This document shows, in pieces, positions 34,324 through 43,761 of a DNA stretch of 64,000 nucleotides. How positions within the stretch are numbered: the stretch's first letter is position 1; every line of letters starts with the position of its first letter. A program made the position numbers and the translations under genes. Origin of the DNA: Mycolicibacterium bacteremicum (GTDB lineage Bacteria; Actinomycetota; Actinomycetes; Mycobacteriales; Mycobacteriaceae); NCBI RefSeq assembly GCF_002086115.1, contig NZ_MVHJ01000001.1, forward strand, positions 124,001 through 188,000, given 5' to 3'. The notes under the pieces are model-generated. The model was not told the DNA's origin, searched no databases, and worked only from the letters and a program-made list of their open reading frames with translations.

Positions 34324-34444
34324 ACAATAACCCCTTCCCTGTATTGAAGGCCAGCAACCGTTCAGCGGACATCCGGCCTTTAATTGACATGGGTGTCAGA
34401 CTTTCGGGAGTGATGTCCCATTTTTGGGAATCCGGCTGTAGTCT
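34324..34444. promoter_or_regulatory. Divergent promoter/operator region with two perfect palindromes
   Basis: Between the HTH gene and the gene at 34452 lie TGACA-TGGG-TGTCA (34385-34398) and TCCCA-TTTT-TGGGA (34416-34429), both perfect inverted repeats with 4-bp centres. The leftward -10 is TATTGT (plus 34324-34329) and the rightward -10 is TAGTCT (34439-34444), each 6-7 nt from its start codon. The second palindrome lies about where the -35 region of the rightward promoter would be. Confidence 0.6.
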
Positions 34445-34451
34445 CTGCTTC

Positions 34452-35102
34452 ATGGTTGCTCCGCTTTTCCAGGACCGGGTCCACGTCGACGATTTCTCGA
34501 CCTCCGGCTTCGAACTCGTCATCGGTCAGGCGACCGACATCGCCGCCACCTTGGCGGTCACCGATTACGACGCCGAGGGCCTGCCCGCGGAGTCGGACCT
34601 GGAGCACGTCTCGGTCGAACTCCCGGCCGTGCTCAGTGCCGAACTCGACGGAGCAGCCGCTCACCTGGGCGTCCTCAACGGCAAGATCCTGCTCGCCGCA
34701 CTGGGCCGGGCCGTGGCCCGCACCATCGGTAGTGGGGTGGCCGCGGTCGACGTCGACTCGCACATCATCGCGCTGGACTGTGTGCTGCCCGCCGACCTGG
34801 ACGCCACCGAATTGCTGGCGCACGTGTGCTCCGCGCTCGCCGGCTCCACCGTGCGGCGCCCGGGCCAGACGCTGGCCGACCTGTCGTTCCGGTGCGCCGG
34901 CCCCGTCTCGGTGGATGAGCCGCTGGAGGGGCATGCCCTGGAGCTGCGTGCCTACCGCAGCGCCGGCCTGGTGCAGCTCGACTTCTGGTTCGATGCGCGC
35001 CAGTTCGAGACCTACACCATCGAGGAGTTGGCCGAGCAGTTCCCGCGGGCCCTCGTCGAGATCACCTCCGAGGCGGTCCCGGCCGCGATCGACGCCGCCT
35101 GA
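34452..35102 (+). CDS. Stand-alone condensation-domain-like protein (C-terminal-half type)
   Basis: 216 residues from ATG 34452, chosen because TAGTCT ends 7 nt upstream and the in-frame extension to 34311 overlaps the divergent promoter. The C-terminal part (LVQLDFWFDARQFETYTIEELAEQFPRALVEITSEA) resembles the end of nonribosomal peptide synthetase condensation/epimerisation domains, where a W-x-D-x-R-x-F and EQFP pattern is common. The middle (LGVLNGKILLAALGRAVARTIG) could be the helix that follows the active site in such folds. The catalytic HHxxxDG motif is absent, so it is either non-catalytic or half of a split enzyme. This assignment is by eye and uncertain. The adjoining PapA-type genes have the same overall fold. 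Confidence 0.5.
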   Translation: MVAPLFQDRVHVDDFSTSGFELVIGQATDIAATLAVTDYDAEGLPAESDLEHVSVELPAVLSAELDGAAAHLGVLNGKILLAALGRAVARTIGSGVAAVDVDSHIIALDCVLPADLDATELLAHVCSALAGSTVRRPGQTLADLSFRCAGPVSVDEPLEGHALELRAYRSAGLVQLDFWFDARQFETYTIEELAEQFPRALVEITSEAVPAAIDAA

Positions 35103-35106
35103 CCGG

Positions 35107-35336
35107 TAGACTCTGCGCAGTCACAGGCGTCGATCCGGCCATCACCGGGGAGCCTCCGGAAGAACGGGCCTGCGCCTGCGCCACAGCGGGCCCCAGTAGA
35201 ACCGGACGGTCGGGCCCGTCATCGCCCGTAGTTGAGCGGCGCATCGGTCTCGGTGTGCAAGCGGGGTGGTACCGCGGGCTCGCGCACCGGCGCGATGTTC
35301 GTCCCCGTGCCTGAACCGCTGGGCACACAGGAGACG
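35107..35336 (+). ncRNA. ileS T-box leader (isoleucine, ultrashort stem I, translational type)
   Basis: The T-box proper GGGGTGGTACCGCGGG is at 35263-35278 and matches the invariant tRNA-acceptor-binding sequence. A short hairpin at about 35129-35158 carries an ATC triplet at 35141-35143 (in CCATCACCGGGG), the expected Ile specifier codon. This is the ultrashort stem I described for actinobacterial ileS leaders. No terminator with a U-run follows; instead the ribosome-binding site CACAGGAG sits just before GTG 35339, so the switch should act on translation start. Uncharged tRNA-Ile would free the ribosome-binding site. The -10 hexamer TAGACT is at 35107-35112. Confidence 0.92.
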
Positions 35337-35338
35337 CA

Positions 35339-38300
35339 GTGACCGCTCACCCGACACCGGCCGCTTACCCGAAGCCGGCCGCCGGAACCCCGAACTTCCC
35401 CGCGCTGGAGACCGAGGTCCTCGAGTACTGGGGAGCCGACGACACCTTCCGGGCCAGTATCGCCCGCCGCGACGGTGCGCCGGAGTACGTGTTCTACGAC
35501 GGCCCGCCGTTCGCCAACGGCCTGCCGCACTACGGCCACCTGCTCACCGGATACGTCAAGGACATCGTCCCGCGCTACCGCACCATGCGTGGGTACAAGG
35601 TGGAACGCCGATTCGGCTGGGACACCCACGGCCTGCCCGCCGAACTCGAGGTGCAACGCCAACTCGGCATCACCGACAAGACCCAGATCGAAGAGCTGGG
35701 TATCGAGAAGTTCAACGACGCCTGCCGCGCCTCGGTGATGAAGTACGCCGGGGAGTGGCGTGCCTATGTCACCCGCCAGGCGCGCTGGGTTGACTTCGAA
35801 AATGACTACAAGACACTGGATCTGGACTTCATGGAGTCCACCATCTGGGCGTTCAAGCAGCTGTGGGACAAGGGCCTGGCCTATCAGGGCAACCGCGTGC
35901 TGCCGTACTGCTGGAACGACGAGACCCCGTTGTCCAACCATGAGCTGCGGATGGATGACGACGTCTACCAGAGCCGCCAGGACCCGGCGCTGACCGTCGG
36001 ATTCCAGGCGACCGACGGTCCGGCCGCCGGCGCCTACCTGCTGGTCTGGACCACCACGCCGTGGACGCTGCCCTCGAACCAGGCCGTCGCGGTCAATCCC
36101 GGCGTCAGCTATGTCGTGGTCGACGGGCCCGACGGGCACCGGTTCGTGCTGGCCGAGGCCCGGCTGGGCGCCTACGCCCGCGAACTGGGCGAGGAGCCCG
36201 TCGTGGTGGCCAGCTACCTGGGCGAACAACTGCTCGGCACGCACTATCTGCCGCCGTTCGCCTTCTTCGTCGACGCCGAGCAGGCGCGTAACTCCTTCCA
36301 GGTGCTCGGTGCCGAGTTCGTCAGCACCGAGGACGGCACCGGTCTGGTGCACATGGCCCCGGCCTACGGCGAGGACGACAAGGCGACCGCCGACACCGCC
36401 GACATCGTCGCGGTGACCCCGGTCGATTCCAAGGGCCGCTTCGATGGAAGCGTCCCCGACTACGCCGGGTTACAGGTCTTCGAGGCGAACCCGCAGATCA
36501 TCAAGGACCTCAAGAACGGCACCGGGCCCGCGGCGGTCAACGCGCCGGTGCTGCTGCGGCACGAGACCTATGAGCACTCGTATCCGCACTGCTGGCGCTG
36601 CCGCAACCCGCTGATCTACCGGGCGGTGTCGTCCTGGTTCGTCAAGGTCACCGCGTTCCGCGATCGGATGGTCGAGCTCAACCAGCAGATCACCTGGTAC
36701 CCCGAGCACGTCAAGGACGGGCAGTTCGGCAAGTGGCTGTCCAATGCCCGCGACTGGTCGATCTCACGCAACCGTTACTGGGGCACGCCGATCCCGGTGT
36801 GGGTGTCCGATGATCCGGCCTATCCGCGCACCGATGTGTATGGCAGCCTCGACGAGCTCGAGCGTGATTTCGGCGTGCGTCCGGACAATCTGCACCGGCC
36901 GTTCATCGACGAGCTGACCCGCCCCAATCCCGATGACCCGACCGGCAAGTCGACCATGCGGCGTATCGAGGATGTGCTCGATGTCTGGTTCGACTCCGGG
37001 TCGATGCCGTACGCGCAGGTGCACTATCCGTTCGAGAACCAGAAGTGGTTCGATGGGGTCAGCGGACCCGACGGCGCCGAGGAAGCGCATTTCCCGGGCG
37101 ATTTCATCGTCGAGTACATCGGCCAGACCCGCGGCTGGTTCTACACCATGCACGTGCTGGCCACCGCGCTGTTCGACAAGCCGGCGTTCAAAACCTGTGT
37201 CTCGCACGGGATCGTGCTGGGCAACGACGGTCAGAAGATGAGCAAGTCGCTGCGCAACTACCCGGACGTGTCGGAAGTGTTCGACCGCGACGGCTCCGAT
37301 GCCATGCGCTGGTTCCTGATGGCCTCGCCGATCCTGCGCGGTGGCAACCTGATCGTCACCGAGCAGGGCATCCGCGAAGGTGTCCGTCAGGTGCAGTTGC
37401 CGTTCTGGAATGCCTACACTTTCCTCACCCTGTATGCGCCCGCGAAGGGGACCTGGCGTACCGATTCGACGCACGTGCTGGATCGCTACATCCTGGCCAA
37501 GCTCGCCGCGCTGCGCGATGAGCTCACCGAGTCGCTGGATGTCTGCGACATCTCGGGTGCCTGCGACCAGCTGCGCCAGTTCACCGAGGCGCTGACGAAC
37601 TGGTATGTGCGCCGGTCGCGTTCGCGATTCTGGGAGGAGGACGCCGACGCCATCGACACCCTGCACACCGTGCTGGAGGTGACCGGCCGGTTGGCGGCGC
37701 CGTTGTTGCCGCTGGTCTCGGAAGTCATCTGGCGCGGCGTGACGGGACAGCGGTCGGTGCACCTGACCGACTGGCCCTCGGCCGACGAGTTGCCCGCCGA
37801 TCCGGACCTGGTCGCCGCCATGGACCAGGTCCGCGAGGTGTGTTCCACCGGATCCTCGCTGCGTAAGGCCAAGAAGCTGCGGGTGCGGCTTCCGTTGCCG
37901 AAACTGACTGTGGCAGTGCAGAATCCGGACAGCCTGCGGCCGTTCATCGATCTGATCGCCGACGAGCTCAACGTCAAGTCGGTCGAGCTGAGCGACGAGA
38001 TCGACACCTATGGGCGGTTCGAGCTCGCGGTCAACGCGCGGGCCGCCGGACCGCGGATCGGCAAGGATGTCCAGGCGGCGATCAAGGCGGTCAAGGCCGG
38101 CGAGGGCGTGCTCAACGCCGACGGCACGCTGACGGCCGGACCGGCGACGCTGCTACCGGCCGAGTTCACCTCCAAACTCGTTGCCGCCGACCCGGAATGG
38201 ACCGCTGCGCTGCCCGACGGTGCCGGCCTGGTGGTGCTCGACGGCACCGTGACCCCCGAGCTGGAGGCCGAGGGCTGGGCCAAGGACCGCATCCGCGAGC

Positions 38301-38506
38301 TGCAGGAGCTGCGCAAGACCAGCGGCCTGGACGTGTCGGACCGGATCGCCGTGCGCATGTCGGTGCCCGCCGAGTTCACCGAATGGGCGGCCACCCACCG
38401 CGATCTGATCGCCGGTGAGATCCTGGCCACCGACTTCGAGTTCGGCGATGTGGTGGACGGTCACGACGTCGGCGAGGGCGTGCTGGTGACCATCGCCAAG
38501 GCCTGA
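35339..38506 (+). CDS. ileS: Isoleucyl-tRNA synthetase
   Basis: Class I synthetase charging tRNA-Ile, 1,055 residues (tuberculosis IleS about 1,041). The HIGH-type signature is HYGH at 64-67 and KMSKS is at 633-637. The CP1 editing domain is around 190-390 ([28 protein letters not shown]). The C-terminal anticodon-binding region ends with a zinc-free tail. Its length and KMSKSLRNY context place it in the long, eukaryote-like group of IleS, which is generally less sensitive to mupirocin. The start is GTG 35339 behind the T-box leader and CACAGGAG. Confidence 0.97.
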   Translation: MTAHPTPAAYPKPAAGTPNFPALETEVLEYWGADDTFRASIARRDGAPEYVFYDGPPFANGLPHYGHLLTGYVKDIVPRYRTMRGYKVERRFGWDTHGLPAELEVQRQLGITDKTQIEELGIEKFNDACRASVMKYAGEWRAYVTRQARWVDFENDYKTLDLDFMESTIWAFKQLWDKGLAYQGNRVLPYCWNDETPLSNHELRMDDDVYQSRQDPALTVGFQATDGPAAGAYLLVWTTTPWTLPSNQAVAVNPGVSYVVVDGPDGHRFVLAEARLGAYARELGEEPVVVASYLGEQLLGTHYLPPFAFFVDAEQARNSFQVLGAEFVSTEDGTGLVHMAPAYGEDDKATADTADIVAVTPVDSKGRFDGSVPDYAGLQVFEANPQIIKDLKNGTGPAAVNAPVLLRHETYEHSYPHCWRCRNPLIYRAVSSWFVKVTAFRDRMVELNQQITWYPEHVKDGQFGKWLSNARDWSISRNRYWGTPIPVWVSDDPAYPRTDVYGSLDELERDFGVRPDNLHRPFIDELTRPNPDDPTGKSTMRRIEDVLDVWFDSGSMPYAQVHYPFENQKWFDGVSGPDGAEEAHFPGDFIVEYIGQTRGWFYTMHVLATALFDKPAFKTCVSHGIVLGNDGQKMSKSLRNYPDVSEVFDRDGSDAMRWFLMASPILRGGNLIVTEQGIREGVRQVQLPFWNAYTFLTLYAPAKGTWRTDSTHVLDRYILAKLAALRDELTESLDVCDISGACDQLRQFTEALTNWYVRRSRSRFWEEDADAIDTLHTVLEVTGRLAAPLLPLVSEVIWRGVTGQRSVHLTDWPSADELPADPDLVAAMDQVREVCSTGSSLRKAKKLRVRLPLPKLTVAVQNPDSLRPFIDLIADELNVKSVELSDEIDTYGRFELAVNARAAGPRIGKDVQAAIKAVKAGEGVLNADGTLTAGPATLLPAEFTSKLVAADPEWTAALPDGAGLVVLDGTVTPELEAEGWAKDRIRELQELRKTSGLDVSDRIAVRMSVPAEFTEWAATHRDLIAGEILATDFEFGDVVDGHDVGEGVLVTIAKA

Positions 38507-38518
38507 TGCCGGGGCGGG

Positions 38519-38731
38519 TCAGCCTGGGGCCACCCGGGCCGACCTGCCGGCGAAGGACACCTCGTCGCCGGGATGCAGCTGCCGGCCGCGGCGCGTGTCG
38601 ACCTCACCGTTGACACTGACCAGTCCGTCAGCGATGACCGACTTGGCGTCCGCGCCGGTGTCGATCAGGCCGGCCAGCTTGAGGAACTGACCGAGCCGGA
38701 TCGACTCGTCGCGGATCGGCACGTCTTCCAT
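38519..38731 (-). CDS. Small S4-domain RNA-binding protein
   Basis: 70 residues forming a single S4 domain: IRLGQFLKLAGLIDTGADAKSVIADGLVSVNGEVDTRRGRQLHPGDEV, the usual alpha-L motif that grips structured RNA. It resembles the stand-alone YaaA/Hsp15-like S4 proteins associated with ribosome maturation or rescue. TACCCT on the minus strand (plus 38739-38744) ends 7 nt before ATG 38731, so the transcript is probably leaderless; this supports the short start rather than the 112-residue reading. Tail-to-tail with ileS and divergent from dinB. Confidence 0.88.
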   Translation of the reverse strand: MEDVPIRDESIRLGQFLKLAGLIDTGADAKSVIADGLVSVNGEVDTRRGRQLHPGDEVSFAGRSARVAPG

Positions 38732-38738
38732 GGCCGTC

Positions 38739-38803
38739 AGGGTAGCCGCGCGAGCGGCGCCGGCGGCGCGTGCGCGCACACCGTCGGACCGGACACCTAG
38801 CAT
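38739..38803. promoter_or_regulatory. Divergent leaderless promoters for the S4 gene and dinB
   Basis: Leftward: TACCCT (plus 38739-38744) ends 7 nt before ATG 38731. Rightward: TAGCAT at 38798-38803 ends 8 nt before GTG 38812. Both support the chosen starts. Confidence 0.55.
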
Positions 38804-38811
38804 TTCCAGTT

Positions 38812-40158
38812 GTGCAACGGTGGGTGCTGCATCTGGACATGGATGCCTTCTTCGCATCCGTCGAGCAGCTCACCAGACCCACCCTGCGCCATCGGCCGGT
38901 CCTGGTCGGCGGTCTCGGCGGACGCGGCGTGGTGGCCGGCGCCAGCTATCAGGCCCGTGTCTTCGGGGCACGCTCGGCGATGCCGATGCATCAGGCCCGC
39001 CGCCTGGTCGGCGCCGGTGCGGTGGTGCTGCCGCCACGCGGTGTGGTCTACGGCACGGCGAGTCGACGGGTTTTCGAGACCGTCCGCTCCGTGGTGCCGG
39101 TGCTGGAACAGCTGTCCTTCGACGAGGCGTTCGGCGAGCCTGCCGAACTGGCCGGCGCGCCGGGCGCCGATGTCGAACAGTTCTGTGAAGATCTGCGCGC
39201 CAAGGTGTTGAGCGAGACCGGGCTCATCGCGTCGGTGGGCGCCGGGTCGGGCAAACAGGTCGCCAAGATCGCCTCCGGGTTGGCCAAACCGGACGGTATC
39301 CGGGTCATCGGGCGCGCCGACGAGCAGGCGCTGCTGTCGGCGCTGCCGGTGCGCAAGCTGTGGGGGATAGGCCCGGTGGCCGAGGACAAGCTGCGCCGGC
39401 TCGGCATCGAGACCATCGGGGCGCTCGCTGCGCTCAGCGACGGTGAGGTCGCCGATGTGCTGGGCGCCACCATCGGTCCGGCGCTGCACCGGCTGGCCCG
39501 CGGCATCGACGACCGCCCGGTGGCCGAGAACGCACCCGCCAAGCAGATCAGCGCCGAGTCCACCTTCGCCGAGGATCTGCGCACGCTCGACCAACTCCGG
39601 GATGCCATCGCCACCATCGGTGAGCACGCCCATCGGCGCCTGCTCAAGGACGGCCGCGGCGCCCGGACCGTGACGGTGAAGCTGAAGAAGTCCGACATGG
39701 CGACCCTGACCCGTTCGGCGACGCTGCCGTACGCGAGTACCGACGCCGCGACCCTGGTCGCCACGGCCCGTCGGCTGCTCCTCGACCCGATCGAGGTCGG
39801 TCCGATCCGCCTTGTCGGCGTGGGCTTCTCGGGACTGTCGGAAGTTCAGCAGGAGTCGCTGTTCCCCGACCTGGATCTCATCGACGACGAGGTGCCCGAC
39901 AGCCAGACACCGGCCCCGGTGCGCGCCGGACCGGAGCCGTGGCGGGTCGGTGACGACGTGCGCCACGGTGAATACGGCCACGGCTGGGTCCAGGGTGCCG
40001 GCCACGGGGTGATGACGGTGCGCTTCGAGACCCGGGCGTCCGGGCCGGGGATTGCCCGCACCTTCCGTGCCGACCTGCCCGAACTCAGCCGGGCCAACCC
40101 GATCGACAGCCTGGACTGGCGCGACTACCTGGACACGCTCGACCCGTCCGCCGACTGA
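38812..40158 (+). CDS. dinB: DNA polymerase IV (Y-family, DinB/DinX)
   Basis: Error-prone translesion polymerase, 448 residues from GTG 38812. Catalytic acidic residues lie in [13 protein letters not shown] (Asp9 and Asp11) and LSFDEAF (about 103). [20 protein letters not shown] contacts the primer and template, and a helix-hairpin-helix ([27 protein letters not shown]) follows. The little-finger domain spans about 245-355. The C-terminal tail ([27 protein letters not shown]) is typical of mycobacterial DinX. No LexA box was recognised upstream. Its stop codon is inside a CTGAC-C-GTCAG palindrome (40155-40165) that also encodes the ansA stop on the other strand. Confidence 0.94.
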   Translation: MQRWVLHLDMDAFFASVEQLTRPTLRHRPVLVGGLGGRGVVAGASYQARVFGARSAMPMHQARRLVGAGAVVLPPRGVVYGTASRRVFETVRSVVPVLEQLSFDEAFGEPAELAGAPGADVEQFCEDLRAKVLSETGLIASVGAGSGKQVAKIASGLAKPDGIRVIGRADEQALLSALPVRKLWGIGPVAEDKLRRLGIETIGALAALSDGEVADVLGATIGPALHRLARGIDDRPVAENAPAKQISAESTFAEDLRTLDQLRDAIATIGEHAHRRLLKDGRGARTVTVKLKKSDMATLTRSATLPYASTDAATLVATARRLLLDPIEVGPIRLVGVGFSGLSEVQQESLFPDLDLIDDEVPDSQTPAPVRAGPEPWRVGDDVRHGEYGHGWVQGAGHGVMTVRFETRASGPGIARTFRADLPELSRANPIDSLDWRDYLDTLDPSAD

Positions 40159-40161
40159 CCG

Positions 40162-41097
40162 TCAGCCCCACTGCGCGAACACGTCGTCGACCGCGGCGCC
40201 GGCGGACAGCGCGGCCATCAGCAGCACCCGGGCCTGCGCCGGACGCAGCCCGGCGACCGGCACCGCGCCGGCATCGGACAGCTCGCGGCCCGGCCCGTAC
40301 GCCGGTCGCACCCGTCCGCCCGGCACCCGGGTGCACACCACGACCGTGACGCCCGCACCGGCGGCCCGACGCACCCCGTCGATGATCTCCGCTCCGGCGT
40401 TGCCCGCGCCGAGGGCCTCCAGGACCAGCCCGCGCGCGCCGGCGGCCACGCAGGCGTCCATGGCGACGGCATCGGCACCCGGATAGGCGGCGACGATGTC
40501 CACCCGCGGCGCCCGGGCCGCGCTCAGCGCGCCGAACCGCGGACCGCGGGGTGCTGCGGTGATCTCGACGCGCCTGTCGCGCACGGTGCCGACGGCGGTC
40601 CCGGTGAAGCCGGACAGGTCCTCGGTGGCCGCCTTGTACATGCCCAGCGGCTGCCAGATCGTCCCGGCGAAGCTCACCAGCACCCCGCCGCCGGCCGCGC
40701 CGGCGACCGCGATGGCGACCGCGATGGCATCGCGCAGGTTGGCCGGACCATCGGCGTCGGGGGCATCGGCGCTGCGCTGGGCACCGGTCAGCACCACCGG
40801 CACCGGACCGTCGTGGGTCAGCTGCAGCCACAACGCCGTCTCCTCCATGGTGTCGGTGCCGTGGGTGACGACGATGCCGCCGCAGGCGGGGTCGGCGGCC
40901 CGCGCGGCGACCGCGGCGGCGATCCGGTCCCAGTCGGCCGGTCCGAGCGCGGAACTGTCCACGGCCATCAGATCCAGCACGTCCACGTCGAGGCCGGCCG
41001 TCAGGTCCGCACCGCTGCGGGCGGGCCGTGCGACGCCGTCGGCCCCGGAACTGGTCGCGATGGTGCCGCCGGTACTGATGACGGTGATCCTGGGCAT
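40162..41097 (-). CDS. ansA: L-asparaginase (bacterial type)
   Basis: Hydrolyses asparagine to aspartate and ammonia. 311 residues. The N-terminal nucleophile motif is TGGTIAT with Thr12; the second active-site block is [16 protein letters not shown] (Thr and Asp). The later [12 protein letters not shown] and EALGAGNAG segments are typical of the AnsA family. No signal peptide, so it is cytoplasmic by sequence, although the tuberculosis homologue has been linked to nitrogen uptake and acid resistance. It starts at ATG 41097. It is convergent with dinB (3 bp between stops) and divergent from lspA (79 bp). Confidence 0.95.
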   Translation of the reverse strand: MPRITVISTGGTIATSSGADGVARPARSGADLTAGLDVDVLDLMAVDSSALGPADWDRIAAAVAARAADPACGGIVVTHGTDTMEETALWLQLTHDGPVPVVLTGAQRSADAPDADGPANLRDAIAVAIAVAGAAGGGVLVSFAGTIWQPLGMYKAATEDLSGFTGTAVGTVRDRRVEITAAPRGPRFGALSAARAPRVDIVAAYPGADAVAMDACVAAGARGLVLEALGAGNAGAEIIDGVRRAAGAGVTVVVCTRVPGGRVRPAYGPGRELSDAGAVPVAGLRPAQARVLLMAALSAGAAVDDVFAQWG

Positions 41098-41176
41098 GGC
41101 TGCGATTGTTCACCATGGCGACCGCCGATCCGGACGGCATCGCGGCGGCGGCCCGACAGTTTGGGATGATGGAGCG

Positions 41177-41836
41177 GTGACTGAGGACTCGACAGGCTCC
41201 GCCGAGCCGGTGACCGCGGATGAGCAAGCACAACCGCGGCCCCGCAAGAGGCTGCGCCTGCTGCTCACCATCGCCGGTGTGGTGCTGATCCTCGACATCG
41301 TCACCAAGGTCCTCGCCGTGCGCCTGCTGGTGCCCGGGCAGCCGGTTTCGATCATCGGCGACACCGTCACCTGGACGTTGGTGCGCAATTCCGGCGCGGC
41401 CTTCTCGATGGCCACCGGCTACACCTGGGTGCTGACGCTGATCGCCACCGGGGTGGTCATCGGCATCATCTGGATGGGACGTCGGCTGGTGTCGCCGTGG
41501 TGGGCCCTGGGCCTGGGGATGATCCTGGGCGGTGCGCTGGGCAACCTGATCGACCGTTTCTTCCGCTCACCGGGTCCGCTGCGCGGGCATGTGGTGGATT
41601 TCCTGTCCATCGGTTGGTGGCCGGTGTTCAACGTCGCCGACCCGGCGGTGGTCGGTGGGGCGATCCTGCTGGTGGTGTTGTCGCTGTTCGGCTTCGACTA
41701 CGACACCGCGGGTCGACACCGGCCGGAGGACGAGCAGGCCGAACCCCCCGCGCCGGCGCCGGCACAGGAGTCGGTGGAACCCGCGCCCGCGGTGACCGCC
41801 GAGCAGCCGCGCGATCAACCGGACGCGCCGAACTGA
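41177..41836 (+). CDS. lspA: Prolipoprotein signal peptidase (signal peptidase II)
   Basis: Membrane aspartyl protease that removes the signal peptide of lipoproteins after diacylglyceryl modification. 219 residues with four transmembrane helices. The catalytic dyad is Asp126 (GNLIDRF) and Asp155 (FNVADPAV); the conserved NSGAAFSM precedes them. Residues 1-28 are a polar, charged extension and the last 40 a Pro/Glu tail, making it longer than the E. coli enzyme (164) as is usual in mycobacteria. GTG 41177 has GGAG just upstream. Its TGA shares a base with the rluD ATG (TGATG), so the two are coupled. Confidence 0.95.
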   Translation: MTEDSTGSAEPVTADEQAQPRPRKRLRLLLTIAGVVLILDIVTKVLAVRLLVPGQPVSIIGDTVTWTLVRNSGAAFSMATGYTWVLTLIATGVVIGIIWMGRRLVSPWWALGLGMILGGALGNLIDRFFRSPGPLRGHVVDFLSIGWWPVFNVADPAVVGGAILLVVLSLFGFDYDTAGRHRPEDEQAEPPAPAPAQESVEPAPAVTAEQPRDQPDAPN

Positions 41837-42765
41837 TGACGTCCCGCTCGATGCCCGTCCCGGAGGGACTGGCCGGTATGCGGGTCGACGCCGGCCTGGC
41901 GCGCCTGCTCGGGTTGTCCCGGACGGTGGCCGCCGCGATCGCCGAAGAGGGCGGCGTGGAGCTCGACGGGGTCGCGGCCGGCAAATCCGACAAGCTGATC
42001 GCCGGCGCCTGGCTGGACGTCCGACTGCCCGAACCACCCGCGCCGGTGGAGAATACGCCCGTCGACATCGAGGGCATGTCCATCCTGTACTCCGACGCCG
42101 ACATCGTGGTCGTCGACAAACCGGCCGGTGTGGCCGCGCACGCTTCTGTCGGCTGGACCGGTCCGACCGTGCTGGGCGGGCTGGCCGCCGCCGGCTACCG
42201 GATCACCACGTCGGGGGTGCACGAACGCCAGGGCATCGTGCACCGGCTCGATGTCGGCACCTCCGGAGTGATGGTGGTGGCCATCTCCGAGCGCGCCTAC
42301 ACCCTGCTCAAGCGCGCGTTCAAACAGCGCACGGTCGACAAGCGCTACCACGCGCTGGTGCAGGGCCACCCGGATCCGTCCAGCGGGACCATCGATGCCC
42401 CGATCGGCCGGCACCGGGGACACGACTGGAAGTTCGCGGTCACCGAGGGCGGTCGGCACAGCGTCACGCACTACGACACCGTCGAGGCGCACGTGGCAGC
42501 CAGCCTGCTCGACGTCCATCTGGAGACCGGGCGCACCCACCAGATCCGGGTGCACTTCTCGGCGCTGCACCATCCGTGCTGCGGCGACCTCACCTATGGC
42601 GCCGATCCGACGCTGGCCAAGAAGCTGGGCCTGGAACGGCAATGGCTGCATGCCCGGTCGCTGGGCTTCGCGCACCCGGGTGACGGACGCTGGCTGGAGG
42701 TCACCAGCCCTTACCCGGCCGACCTGCAGCTGGCACTGGACCGCATCCGCAGCCACCAGCTGTGA
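41836..42765 (+). CDS. rluD: Ribosomal large-subunit pseudouridine synthase (RluD family)
   Basis: 309 residues. An N-terminal S4 domain (about 15-65, [31 protein letters not shown]) precedes the RluA/RluD catalytic domain, with catalytic Asp139 in [12 protein letters not shown]. Later conserved blocks are [25 protein letters not shown] and [21 protein letters not shown]. It modifies uridines of helix 69 in 23S rRNA in E. coli; exact targets in mycobacteria are inferred. Start ATG 41836 overlaps the lspA stop, and its own stop overlaps the rarD GTG, so lspA-rluD-rarD form a compact operon. Confidence 0.94.
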   Translation: MTSRSMPVPEGLAGMRVDAGLARLLGLSRTVAAAIAEEGGVELDGVAAGKSDKLIAGAWLDVRLPEPPAPVENTPVDIEGMSILYSDADIVVVDKPAGVAAHASVGWTGPTVLGGLAAAGYRITTSGVHERQGIVHRLDVGTSGVMVVAISERAYTLLKRAFKQRTVDKRYHALVQGHPDPSSGTIDAPIGRHRGHDWKFAVTEGGRHSVTHYDTVEAHVAASLLDVHLETGRTHQIRVHFSALHHPCCGDLTYGADPTLAKKLGLERQWLHARSLGFAHPGDGRWLEVTSPYPADLQLALDRIRSHQL

Positions 42766-43676
42766 GGTCCACCGGCGGCGTCGAGCGCAGCGGGCTGCTG
42801 TTCGGGGCCGGCGCATACGGCATGTGGGGCCTGTTCCCGGCGTTCTTCCCACTGCTCAAACCGGCAGGCGCGGTGGAGATCCTCGCCCATCGCATCGTCT
42901 GGAGCTTCGTGTTCCTGGCGATCGTCGTCGCGGTGGTGCGCCGGGTGGCCGACCTGCGTGCCATCACCGCGCGCACCTGGCTGCTGTTGTCCGTCGCCTC
43001 GGCACTGATCGCGGCCAACTGGGTCATCTACGTCTACGCGGTCAACAACGGCCATGTCGTCGATGCCGCGCTGGGGTACTTCATCAATCCGCTGGTGACG
43101 GTGATGCTGGGGCTGCTGGTGTTCCGCGAGCGGCTCACCGCGGCGCAGTGGGCGGCGCTGGGCGTGGCGATCGCCGGTGTGTTGGTCCTCACATTTCAGG
43201 TCGGCGCGCCCCCGTACATCGGCCTGGGCCTGGCGCTGTCGTTCGGGTTGTACGGCGCCGTGAAGAAGGTGGTGGCGACCGATCCGCGGGTGAGCGTCGG
43301 GGTCGAGGCGGGTCTGGCCACTCCGTTCGCGCTGGCGTATCTGGTCGCGCTGCAGGTCGGCGGCGGTGGCACCGTCGTCGGGCACGGCGCGGGGCACACC
43401 GCATTGCTCGTCTTGGCGGGTGTGCTGACGGCCCTGCCGCTGCTGCTGTTTGCCGCCGCCGCGCAACGGCTGCCGATGGTGACGATGGGGCTGTTGTTCT
43501 ATCTGACACCGGTGATGCAACTGACGTGGGGGATCGTCGTCGGGGGTGAGCCGATGCCGCCGGCCCGCTGGCTGGGATTTGCGCTGATCTGGGTGGCGCT
43601 GGCGGTGTTCACCGTGGATTCCGTGGTGCGGACGCGCCGCCGGCGGGCCGCCACGGAGGTGGGCGAGACGCCGTGA
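42762..43676 (+). CDS. rarD: EamA/DMT transporter, RarD type
   Basis: 304 residues with ten hydrophobic helices arranged as two EamA halves, each about 140 residues ([28 protein letters not shown] is the RarD signature near the N-terminus; [34 protein letters not shown] is the second-half motif). Drug/metabolite-type exporter; RarD substrates are unknown, the name comes from an old E. coli chloramphenicol-sensitivity label. GTG 42762 overlaps the rluD stop (GTGA). From memory it is not at this place in M. tuberculosis. Confidence 0.9.
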   Translation: MRSTGGVERSGLLFGAGAYGMWGLFPAFFPLLKPAGAVEILAHRIVWSFVFLAIVVAVVRRVADLRAITARTWLLLSVASALIAANWVIYVYAVNNGHVVDAALGYFINPLVTVMLGLLVFRERLTAAQWAALGVAIAGVLVLTFQVGAPPYIGLGLALSFGLYGAVKKVVATDPRVSVGVEAGLATPFALAYLVALQVGGGGTVVGHGAGHTALLVLAGVLTALPLLLFAAAAQRLPMVTMGLLFYLTPVMQLTWGIVVGGEPMPPARWLGFALIWVALAVFTVDSVVRTRRRRAATEVGETP

Positions 43677-43747
43677 TCATCGTCATCGCAACCACGACAC
43701 CGCGGCCCGGGGCGTTCGTAGCTGGACGAGTTAACAGCAACACCATG

Positions 43748-43753
43748 TAGCCT
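43748..43753 (+). promoter_or_regulatory. Leaderless -10 element for the MmpL gene
   Basis: TAGCCT at 43748-43753 ends 8 nt before ATG 43762, in an AT-richer 85-bp gap after rarD. Confidence 0.5.
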
Positions 43754-43761
43754 AGTCGCCA

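Noticed and set aside
33124..34347. C-terminal extension of the truncated acyltransferase
   Set aside because: It is antisense to the membrane protein and HTH genes, and similarity to the intact paralogue stops at 33123.
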